A DNA stretch of 64,000 bases from Limanda limanda (Eukaryota; Chordata; Actinopteri; Pleuronectiformes; Pleuronectidae), in contig NC_083644.1 in the NCBI RefSeq assembly GCF_963576545.1, positions 25,123,893 to 25,187,892 on the forward strand, written 5' to 3'. Every line of letters starts with the position of its first letter. The first letter of the stretch is position 1. Below are positions 1 through 11,500 of the stretch, one piece after another. The notes under the pieces are model-generated. The model made no database searches and had not been told where the DNA came from. It saw only the letters and a list, made by a program, of their open reading frames with translations. A program made the translations under genes and the position numbers.

Positions 1-31
1 CAGTTGGCTCAACTATCATTCTCTCTAAAAG

Positions 32-1335
<1,304 letters not shown>

Positions 1336-1605
1336 CATCTATGGCTCAGGGGGTAGAGCGGGTCTGCAGGTTTGAACCCAGTCTTCTCCTTTCTGCGTGC
1401 TGAAGTGTCCTTTGTGGTATACTGTGGTATACTGAACCATAATCGATCCTATGTGCCAACTGTAGTACCGGTGTGGTTTATGATGGAGAAAGTGGTGCAC
1501 TGTGTGAATGGGTGAATGGTAAAAATGTTACTGTTAAGAGCTTTGAGTGCATCAAAAGTAGAAAAGGGATATATAAATACAGACCGATTACCATTTACAC
1601 TGCAA
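1336..1605 (+). mobile_element. tRNA-derived SINE, near full length
   Basis: The head has a pol III A-box-like stretch (tggctcagggggtagagc, from 1342) and a B-box-like ggtttgaaccca at 1369-1380. The body contains gaagtgtcctt. The tail contains gtgtgaatgggtgaatggt, then ctttgagtgcatcaaaagtagaaaag and atataaatacagaccgattaccattt. This order matches a common teleost tRNA-derived SINE type. The copy is diverged, including a small duplication of 'tactgtggta' near 1418-1433. A shorter relative lies at 34936-35075. I do not assign a Repbase name. Confidence 0.8.
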
Positions 1606-2280
1606 GGCCTTTTTTCTTGTTAAAGCTGAAGATGAAAGAAGAATCCCCATCCCTTTCAGCATCCTGCACAATAACATGTCAGCACCACATTGCTTTTATT
1701 AAAAATCTGTTTCAGTTGCTTCCAACTTATCTTGTCTTTGATGTCGCACAGGATGGTGGGGGAAAAAAATAAAACTGTAAGGCTGAATTAATTAAATGAT
1801 CTCAGCCAAATCGAGGTCTTGCAGATTAGCCTTAATAGGTGTTGAAACCAATGACCTGAGGCTTAATGAGGTTGGAGACGACAGGAAGGGCCTCGCTGCG
1901 ATTACTCCCAGTGACAGACGATGGCGCCACTACGCAGCTATTAGGCCTTGATATTTCCCAGAGGTTGCAGTCATACTCGGTAAACTAAGTAGTTACTGAA
2001 TGTCAACTAATTGAACTCAGACATGAGATGAATGTGGCCAAGCGGATGTCACCACGCAGCTTGTATTTATGCATGTTTCACAGGAGACCATTGCAAGCAG
2101 AATTAAGGAGCGATCCGTCACTTTATACCACGATGAATATCAGCAATCACGGCCAGTAACTCCCCTGTTTATGAGCGGTAAAGACTAGAGGAATACTCTA
2201 TCAATCGTTAATCACCGGAAGTTACAAAGAGTGAAAGAAGAATTGATCATAAATCATCTTAGTTCTTAATCATCTTCTGT
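1606..2280. other. unique non-coding DNA, possible upstream regulatory block
   Basis: No gene or repeat recognised. The part from about 1780 to 2060 is TAAT-rich and of mixed complexity, with ATTAATTAAA, several CTTAAT/TTAATG units and GATTACTCCC. It sits about 0.5 kb upstream of the lmo4 promoter. Regulatory function is inferred from position and composition only. Confidence 0.35.
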
Positions 2281-2379
2281 GTTTTTGTTTTGTTTCCTTC
2301 TTGTTCCAGCAGTCCTCTCCTCCTTCACCTCCCTGGTCCGTCTCCTCGTGCGTCTCCTCACCTCCGTCTCCATCCATCC

Positions 2380-2560
2380 TCCGGCTCGTCCGCGTCCACA
2401 CGGCGGCCGCGCTCCGATTGGCCCGCGATCGAGATTCCTGCTCAATGGGCTGCGCGCTGATTGGCTGCGGCGGCGCCCTCGTCACGCGGCTAAAGGGGGG
2501 TGTTTGTTCCTCTCCTCTCCAGCTGGAGGTTGGTTCCTGTCAGCCACACATGCGGGGAGT
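2380..2560 (+). promoter_or_regulatory. lmo4: lmo4 GC-rich promoter with paired inverted CCAAT boxes
   Basis: A sharp rise in GC and CpG content (cggcggccgcgctccg, cggcggcgccctcgtcacgcgg) in an AT-rich neighbourhood marks a CpG-type promoter. Two inverted CCAAT boxes (ATTGG) lie at 2417-2421 and 2460-2464, 43 bases apart, a spacing typical of NF-Y-bound promoters. A weak TATA-like ctaaagg lies near 2490. The start site is not visible in the sequence and is probably between about 2500 and 2560. Confidence 0.65.
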
Positions 2561-2726
2561 AGAGAAGCGGGAGCGGGCGGAGACACTGACGGGACCCGGA
2601 GCAGAGCGCAGCGGAGGACGGTCACTCAGCCACGGACACTTCCCGGTGTTTGCTGGAGGACGTCGTGGCGTCGGCACGTCCCGCGGAGGACTTCTTCTGT
2701 CCGAGACGACAGCGGTGAAGCAGTAA
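2550..2726 (+). other. upstream ORF in lmo4 5' UTR
   Basis: ATG at 2550 opens a frame of 58 codons ending in TAA at 2724-2726, directly before the poly-A tract. The product is Arg/Gly/Ser-rich, of no known family. If the transcript starts upstream of 2550, this ORF could reduce initiation at the lmo4 start. If the start site is downstream, it is irrelevant. Confidence 0.35.

Positions 2727-2727
<1 letters not shown>

Positions 2728-2757
<30 letters not shown>
2728..2757. repeat. poly-A tract inside lmo4 exon 1
   Basis: A run of about 30 A residues inside the predicted 5' UTR. Its length is likely to vary between individuals and may be affected by sequencing slippage. Confidence 0.9.
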
Positions 2758-2760
<3 letters not shown>

Positions 2761-2922
2761 CAGTGGAAATACTATCTGATAACTCCATTTTACGAGCGCG
2801 GAGCTGGAGGCCGTGTGTCCGCTGTTACCTGCACTTTTCCCGCTGTTACCTGTTCTTCACCGAGGAGCTCCCGGTTCAAGTGGTGAACTTTGCAGCCATT
2901 ACACCGAGACGACTCCAGCGAG

Positions 2923-3082
2923 GTGGGTGTTTGCCTCTGTCAGGGCTGCGACTCCTGTACAAGTGTGTTTTATTCTGTTCTAATTATAGCCGCTTCCCTC
3001 TGGAAACTAGCCTCCCCGGTTCTACTGGTGTCTTTATGCTAAGAATGCTAGCGCTCATGTGTGTAGCCCGTGTAACCCAATT

Positions 3083-3113
<31 letters not shown>

Positions 3114-4550
3114 TCCCCCGTTCTCTAATGTGATGCTACATTTCCTCTCTTTTCCCGTGAAGAAGCAGCAGTCATCGCACTGGAGCTTCTAGCACATGGC
3201 AGCCTGATAATGTCCCCCCCCCTCCTCCCTCCTCTCTCCTATTTCCATGACTTGCGCCCAAATTGCCTGCCCGTGTAATTACTTGAGTTAGCCCATTTAA
3301 CCATTTAAGTTAAAAGCCACCCCCTCCCTCTCCTCTCCTCTCACTCCTCTCCTGTCTCCCTTCTCTCTCACTCCTCTCCCGTCTCCCGTCTCCTCTCCCG
3401 CATGTTCCCTCCTTCCCTCAAAAAAAAAAAAAAAAAAGCTCCTCTCCTGAATGAAACTTGACGATCTTGTTTATCCAGGGAGTCACTTTCAGGTCGCCTT
3501 CTTGATTCAGATTTAATCAGCACTATGGTTTGTCCCCTAAGAGCCACCGTCGCTAATGGGCTTACTGAATGCTTTTCTGTGTGTACACCCCCCGCTCCCA
3601 CCACCTCTCCCCCCCAACTCTAATTAGCCTACCTGCCTTTCACAAAGATTTGGCTTTATCCAGGCATGTAGTCTGCCTCACCAAATTGGAGAGGATACAT
3701 TTAAAAAAAGCCCACATAAATTTTGCAGGTGAAACAAACTCCTTGCATTTCCTCAGATTAGACCACATAACATCCTTACAGCAGGTCTGTGGTGAAACGC
3801 GGCTGTAGTGCGAGTCCCTATTAAAGGCGCTGTTAAATATTGGTTTTGCCGTCACGAGGCAGATCATATTCGCTGCTCAGGTCAAAAGGCCCAGCAAGCA
3901 TCAAGTGTTGGTAAACTCAACATGTCAAAGTGTCTGTTTTCCGCCCATTCCATTTGTGCTGAGCAACAGCAGCCCCCTCCCCAGCTATTCAAAGTGCATT
4001 AGAGTATAGAGTTGTGCAGCAAAGTATTATGCTGTTTAGAATTTCTCCGGACAGCTCAACAAAAGCCTGCGCAGCACAATTGTTCCTCTGGCCCCTGGTA
4101 TTATCACTTTACAGACGTTCATCATGAGAGGACCGGTGAAGGCAACGGCACAGGGATAACACGGAGAACAAGAGCAGATTAGTTTGCTGAATTACTTGTA
4201 GCACAACAGAACTCGGAACTGCTCCCCTAATGAGATCAGCTATTTAGCTTTGCTATGATTTGCAGGCTGCAGCTGCTCAAAGACCACACTGACAGAAGAA
4301 GATGTTCCAAGGGGCTGACATTTTAGATTTGATAATTGACTAATTCACTTGTGGAGTGTGGCTCGCATGATTTATATGTACCTTTTTAACATGGGGATTC
4401 CAGATTAGCTGTGACCCATCTCAGGTCCTAACCCCAGCCGTGAACCAAACTAAATTTAGCAGGTAAAATCCTGAACCGCAGACTTCTGGGTGTGACACGC
4501 ACCATCACTGGGACCGTCGTCTTCATCATCTCTTCTGTTTGTGTTTATAG
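2923..4550 (+). other. lmo4: lmo4 intron 1
   Basis: Runs from the donor GTGGGT at 2923 to the acceptor gtgtttatag ending at 4550. It contains a (TTC)n tract at 3082-3113, a C/T-rich stretch at about 3310-3420, an A run at 3421-3437, and unique AT-rich sequence from about 3640 to 4480. No coding signal. Confidence 0.7.
3082..3113. repeat. (TTC)n microsatellite
   Basis: About ten uninterrupted TTC units in lmo4 intron 1. Confidence 0.95.
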
Positions 4551-4555
4551 GGACA

Positions 4556-4791
4556 ATGGTGAATCCCGGAGGCAGCAGCCAGCCACCGCCGGTGGGCACG
4601 GGTTCTCTGTCCTGGAAGCGGTGTGCAGGATGTGGGGGGAAAATCGCAGACCGCTTCCTCCTTTACACCATGGACAGCTACTGGCACAGCCGATGCCTCA
4701 AGTGCTCCTGCTGCCAGGCCCAGCTGGGTGAAATCGGCACGTCGTGCTATACAAAAAGTGGCATGATCCTTTGTAGAAACGACTACATCAG
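4556..4791 (+). CDS. lmo4: lmo4 coding exon 2: N-terminus and LIM1
   Basis: The exon begins at 4551 after gtgtttatag; ATG is at 4556, and the 3' end is set by the donor AG|GTGAGA. It encodes residues 1-78 plus two bases of codon 79 (Arg): the flexible proline/glycine-rich start and the whole first LIM domain. Phase 2 at its end fits exon 3, whose first base completes AGA. Confidence 0.97.
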
Positions 4792-7700
4792 GTGAGACTG
4801 AGACCTCAGAATGCATGCACACAGCAAATTGTATTTTATTGAATGTTATTACCGAAGATTATCTGAAGACATTTCCGTTCATATGTTACAAGTATAAGTG
4901 GATTTTTAAGAAAGTTCCATTTCTCAGAAACCAGATGCGTTTACTTTTAAAAGTCCTGGAATATATGTAGTAATAGTATTAAATCAAATAAAACCAAACG
5001 GGGCTAAATTAAAAATGATAATTTCTGGTCATGCAATAATCTGCCAGGTTGGGTGTATTCCCGGGGAACATGCGTCTCGTTGTTCTAACATCATCAGTGC
5101 TTCTTAAAGTAATTGTTAAAGTCTTCCTGAGAGTGGTCTAACACGCAGGCGTGTTGACTGAGCACAAAGTAATAGACTTGTGTTGGAGGGCATCTGCATG
5201 TCTGTGCTGTTTGCGGTTCATGGTCAACTGAAGGACAGAAAATGAGTCGTGTAGGATTTGTTTGCTTTACAGAATTGCGAACGCTGTTGGTTTTCTTTTT
5301 TTCAGTCTTTTTTAACCTTACAGTAAAGCACCAGTTAATTAGCAAAGAGAAGCTTTTTAAATATTGTAGGTGCAGCACACTCAACCGCAAGTTGGTGCTG
5401 ACATAATGCAGGACGACAGGACAAGGCCCAGTTTACACCCTGAGGGAAAAGAATTGTATCGATTACATTTTTTTTATCAACAAATGTTCTTTAACAATTC
5501 AGTTCACATTTATGTCTTCAGGTTTATTGCTGGTATATGTTGAAATACATGTCAATTATTGTATCTCACTTTGGGCACACTTCATTTCTTTTACTTGAGT
5601 ATTCTAAAAGATGTACCTGCGCTACAGTCAACATGCGACACTGCTATTAAATATGCACTGATAATTCAAAATCTAAAGTGTGCCTGCGCGCTCTCACACC
5701 CACCTCATAAAAAGGATGAGGAAGTCAATGGGGTACTTCATTCATAATGGGACTGTAACATAATTAAAATTAGAAGAGGGGAAAATGTGGATACACCTTT
5801 CCACTTGTAATGAGAGCATGCTTGGTGGAAGAGCTAAAACGCATATTATGGAACCATGAGATCTCTGCAGAGATAAAGATAGGAGCGGGGGAAAAAACAT
5901 CTGACAGTGAGTCTACACAATTAAATGCTTTAATTATAGTCCCCCTCCATTTCCTTTAGTCCTGATGGGTTTTATCTAATGAGATCGGGTCCCTGGCTTG
6001 TATCCGCTCCCAATGACGTGTCCGAAATGAATGAGAGCCACACTGCAAACAAAACATTTAATTAACCAAATTGGCTTTTGAGAGAGAGCAAGAGAGAAAG
6101 ACGGAGAGAGAAGAAGGATTATTGTGAAGGCCATTTGCTGCAGTTTTTTTCCCCTTCATCTTAAAGGGGCAGACTCATTTTTGTAATAGACTTGCTAAAC
6201 TGCTCGTATGTCATACATTTTCTGCTGTAAGCCCAAACTTCCATTCATACATCTGATATGAAAATGCTTCTCTGATTTAGCGCAAGTCAGAATGCATCAC
6301 ATCAGGGCTATAATGGGATGTATGCCTGGCCCGGGTTGATACCCATCTCCCAATCAATCAAGTAGGAGTATTCACAAACATCGCAGGACAAACACCAGCT
6401 CTGTTTTCCATGCAGCGCTGCCACCAAAAGCTTTCATGTCAGGCTAAAAGCCAAAGTTGCGTTTTGTGGTCGGGATCATGTCGTACTAAGCTGTAGGTAA
6501 TATTATTTCTGTGGGCTGCTAGTAGAGGAGAATTAATTTACTTGTGGCTGCTGGATTCAGGGAGAATGCTGTCCCCTTAATTGAATAAGCCAAGGTAATT
6601 AAATGGCACTTTTCCAATAGAACGTGTGAGGTAAATCTAATAGTTGGTTATTTAATATCACTTTGAAGTCTGCCCACTCAAGCACTATGACAGCACAAGA
6701 GAATGTGAACTATTAGGCCAGGAAAAAACTGGGATCTCAGAAATTAATTAAATCGCATGCAATTTAGGGGAAACGTTTATCTTGATTTGTCATAACAGAA
6801 TTAATTCAAGGCCTTCAATTCACTTGGGGCCAGATCTGTTACTCTGAATTAACCAAGTGTAATTTGGCTGATCCCCCACCGCTGCTGCAGCCGCCACCAC
6901 CACCCTCCACCCCAGCACACACCCACACCTCCTCATCCCCCTCCCCCCTAAAACACATGCACAACACAGATCCATGTGCACCCTCCCTCATCCTTGCAAT
7001 CTCCCCGCCCCTCCCCACCCTGTCCCTGGCCCCTCCACCCTTTTCTCTAATGCAGCTCTTGCCATTATGCAAAGCTCCGCTTCAGTATCAATATGGCCTA
7101 GTGCTTTTAAGGTGCTTTGGCTGCTGATGTAGAGAGGCATTTTTAATGGACTGTGTTGCAGAAATCATTGTTGTGGGGTAATTTTACCCTACTCAAAGGC
7201 CCTGGTGAATGAGGTCTGCATTTACCAGACAGCCTAGCAGCAAGCCATGCTATATTTCACCTGGCAGTCAGTGCTGAAATGAAATCCAATAGTCATTGCC
7301 TATATAGACAACAGACAGCTCTAAATGTGTTTTTGTGTTTTGTTATTTAATATAATCAAAAGCGTTGGTTGTAGCAAAGTCACATCCACAAGGGGAAGAC
7401 AACAGATAAATCAAGATAAATCCATCCCCCAGAAAGATGTTAGGAAGCTCTGTTTTTTTAGGAGGAGAAAAGCAGAAACCAGATGTGTCATTGCAATTAA
7501 AGAGTCCCTTGGCCTTAATTATACTGACCTGGGGTGTCTACTTCACCTCTGTGCTGTAGTTCACTGGCAGAAGAGGCCATTAGAGCCCAAGTTCAAACCG
7601 ATATAGCTGCTTAATTGAGCACCTAAAGGCTTTGGCTCCTTAAATCAAAAACTATCAAGAGCCTATCCCCTGGTAAAAATAACCAACCTGGTAAAGCTTT

Positions 7701-8533
7701 CCCACTCTGGTTAACCAAAAAAGGACTGTTTTGAAAAATTCAACGTGAACAAGAGGAACATGTTTTTACAATTTGAGTGAAGTTTGAGTTTCGAATGAGG
7801 CCACTTTGTTATGCCGAAATGTCCTTGCAGGAAAGTCTTGCTTCTCCACACACATTGCACGAGAGTCTTAAAGCAGGGCCTATATGTTCATTTCCACTAT
7901 CATGTTTGTCCCAGTGAAAGCGGAGAATTGGCAGTGTTGTGACGACAGTCTCCAGTTAATTAGTTTCTGAAATTGAGTTTTGATGGAGCCCTTCCAAATG
8001 ATGCCAAGACAAAATTTGCTTCTGCCGAGGCTGTCTTATTGAAAGCCATTTCTGTGTCCCTTTGCAAAGAGCTCTGGCGTGTTTGTTTGTCAATATATCT
8101 AACCACTGCATGGGTTATGGAGGGGTTGGTGGAAGCATTTATTGCCTTAAAAAATCTAAAAACACTTTCCTCTTGTTCTTTCTTTTTCTTGTACATTTTT
8201 TTTTTGCCAAACAACTTTATCTGATGCATACACACCAGTGTTAACCAATCCCCCCCTATCCCTTTCTTTTTCCATCCCTCTCTCCCTCTCTCCCCTTCTC
8301 TCCGGAGCATGTCAGATGCCGTGGTCTTATTTGATTGCTTAGGAAAAGTGCAGTGATAGAGCAAACACCCGGTGAGATATGATGACAAATGGGTCCAGAT
8401 CCCAGTAAATTACTTTCTGCTCAAATCGAAATTTCATTCAGTTTGCTGCTCACCGAGATGAAGTAATCTAAATTGTGGACTCAGAAGGAAGATAGAAGGG
8501 AAGCTGGAGCAAGCATTTCATTATCAAGAGGGG

Positions 8534-8567
<34 letters not shown>

Positions 8568-11500
8568 GAGAAGGTTAGGGACGAAAGAGATGAGCAGAAG
8601 CAAATCTAAAGTGTTGACACCATGATTGAAAAGGTTAACCCATGCACATTATATATCAACCCGAGTAGCTACGGGTTTCTAATGGAAACACGGCACTGAC
8701 GGAGTGTTCACAGGAGTCCTAATGGCAAAAGCACTATGTCTCCACCTGGATGTACAATCAAATCCTCTTAGGTCCTGATTGCTTATGTTCCAGGTTATTA
8801 TTAGGTTGCAAAAAATGTGCACCCAAAGTAATATGCAGTTTCAGTGCTAGATGCTTGAGGAGAGCAGACTACTGCAAGATTCATTTTTCTGTTGATACTC
8901 TGACAATTTTCTCTCTCTTGTGTGTTTTTCCCTTCACTTTAGAAATGGAGCTGGGAGATAGTGAACGTGGCACTAAATATAGTTTTCATTCAGTCACATA
9001 CTCGGCAGTCAAAAGTGGGGATGCCACAGTCCATTACACAAGGCTAAATCTATGCAGATGCATACAGTGGTTCCATCGTAACGTTTCGTTTTTCTTCCCT
9101 TTCTCTCAGATTATTTGGAAACAGCGGAGCTTGCAGCGCTTGTGGCCAGTCCATTCCATCCAGTGAACTGGTGATGAGGGCACAGGGCAACGTGTACCAT
9201 CTCAAGGTAAACTCAAGTCCTCTATCAATGGCCCTGAGCCAAAAAAAGTAAAAATAAAAACATTACACACTGTTTTACTTGGAGCATTTGATTTGTAGTA
9301 AAACAATTAATTATAAAACTAATACGTGGATATGTGTTGATTTGGATGGTTGTACACAATGGCGACTGTATGGATAAATAAGGTTGTATTATAAGTCTGA
9401 ACAGCTTTGTTGTTTTGGAAATAAGAGAATTAAATAATGCTTAAGTAGCACAATAAAACTGCGGTGGATTTTTAAATTACTAGATTAGTAATTTTTACAG
9501 ACCAAGTCAATCAATCAAATTATTTGAGTTATCTAAAACTTAATCGATAGATATTTAATTGACAACTATTTTGATGTACACTTAAATTTGACCCTTCCTC
9601 TTCTGTAATGTGAGAAATGCTATTTTTTGTCACATTGGATCAATGTGTCCACTTCAGACATTTACTTATCAATTCTGCTGCTGTAAAGTTGTAAAATCAC
9701 AATGACAAAACTCAGCAGATTGCCGTTAATGTTAAACGTAAGATACAGGAAGTGTAATCATCGGCGAAGGCAAGCTAGTTTCTGCAGCGTAGCTCAAGGC
9801 GAAAGGGGAAGACTGAACTACATGTTTTTTATCCTCTGATATTCACTCTGACGGCCTGTTTACTACACATGTGCACTACCTATGTTCAAGGGTTGGCTTC
9901 CTCCCCCTAAAAAAACCTGAGTGGAAACACTGTTTATGTTACAATAAATGAAATATTGCATTGATCTCAATTGTTGGTATGACAAATAAATAAATAACTT
10001 TGTACTTTAGTAAATAATTTTTTTTAATTAATTCTTGCCAATTTATAGGATAAATCTTCGTTTTATTTATCAGGGAAAGCCACAAATTGCTGTTAAGTAA
10101 TTTTATTTTAATTTTACAACTCTAACCAAGCATCTGCACATAAATGTGAACATGTCTGTGTGTATCCCTTCACAAGTGTTTGCTCTTAGGTGTTATTACA
10201 TAATGGGATTGAGCTGTGCCTTGTGGTCCTCAGTCCCGGTTGTCATTGCTTTTCCTCCTGCCCCCTCTCCCGCAGTGTTTCGCATGTTCCACCTGCCGGA
10301 ACCGGCTCGTCCCGGGGGACCGGTTCCACTACATCAATGGCAGCCTGTTCTGTGAACACGACAGACCCACAGCACTCATCAACGGCCACTTGAGTTCACT
10401 GCAGACGAACCCGCTACTGCCCGACCAGAAGGTATGATTCCCCACCTTCTTCCCAGTACCCTTGCTTTCTCTGCACTGGTGAATCATGACAGGAGTGAGG
10501 GGGGTCCGCAGTTCTTAGTTGTTTGTTGGGCTGAAGCCTGGTGACTTCAAAGTAAAGAACAAGTCAGTAAAGCTTGTCATCAGTCACTTGGAGTCATTTG
10601 CAGGAAAAGAAAAACATCTGTAATATTCAAGCCAACATTTCTCACCCTGTTTATATTGATGTCGTCGATTCAACTCCACTGCAAGGCATGCAGCAGATAT
10701 TAAATCTTACAGAGCAGAGATGAATTTTATTTTTAGACAGCCAATGGATTTTTCCATCATTCTTGTTGGAGGACATGCACTCAGAAAATCTGTATTAACC
10801 GTCAGCACAAAACATGTGAAAATGATTTTTTTTGTAGCGCTGTCCTCACGCTCAGTTTGTTGTGAGCAGATACATATTTTGACTCATCTTAAATTTATCT
10901 ACTGTCCCGAGCCAGACTTCCAATTGTGGAGAAAAATGACACGTTGCCATTAATAGCGAGTGTTTAAAACTGCATTTGACTACTCCATCAACAAGACTGG
11001 GATCACCTGGGCTAAGTTATTACTCCCAAGGCCAAAAATATGTATCCAGGACCTGAGGTTGAACACAGACCGCAAGCTGCAGCAGCCAGTATATCATGAA
11101 AGCTGTCACCATGGCTTCCCCTGATTTGATCTTGATGCTTCCAGTGAAAGCAAAACAGAAGGCCTAATCCTATACGAAGGATAACTTCATTCTTCAGGAT
11201 AGCTTCATTCTGCCCGCAGGAGATATAATCATTTTTGCCTCACAACAAGGAGCTTTATTGATACCTTGTCTGCACACACAGCACACAGAGAGATATGGGA
11301 GGTGTTTGGAGTGTGTCAGAGTCTGACTGAAAGAGGAATTATGTTGTTGGGAGCATGCATTTCACCTTGAGTGGTTTTGTGAGTAGAAGAGAGGTAGAAC
11401 TCCATTAAGCCCCCCCCCCCCCCCCCCCCCCCCTGCACCCCACCCTCCCTTCCTCCATGTCACGGGCCTTTTAAGGGCTTGTCACTTTTACAAATCAGCT

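Larger units (their letters stand above)
2520..2922 (+). other. lmo4: lmo4 exon 1 (5' UTR, start approximate)
   Basis: A non-coding first exon is expected because the coding exon opens with only five untranslated bases after its acceptor. A strong donor (cgAG|GTGGGT) places the exon end at 2922. The exon is GC-rich except for a 30-base A run at 2728-2757. It holds an upstream ATG at 2550 that opens a 58-codon reading frame ending at 2726, and other long open frames in GC-rich sequence that have no support as genes. Human LMO4 likewise has a non-coding first exon. The 5' boundary is a guess. Confidence 0.6.

Noticed and set aside
2279..2779. 166-codon + strand open frame over the lmo4 promoter
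   Set aside because: GC-rich DNA with few stops; starts upstream of any likely transcript start and runs into the A tract as poly-Lys.
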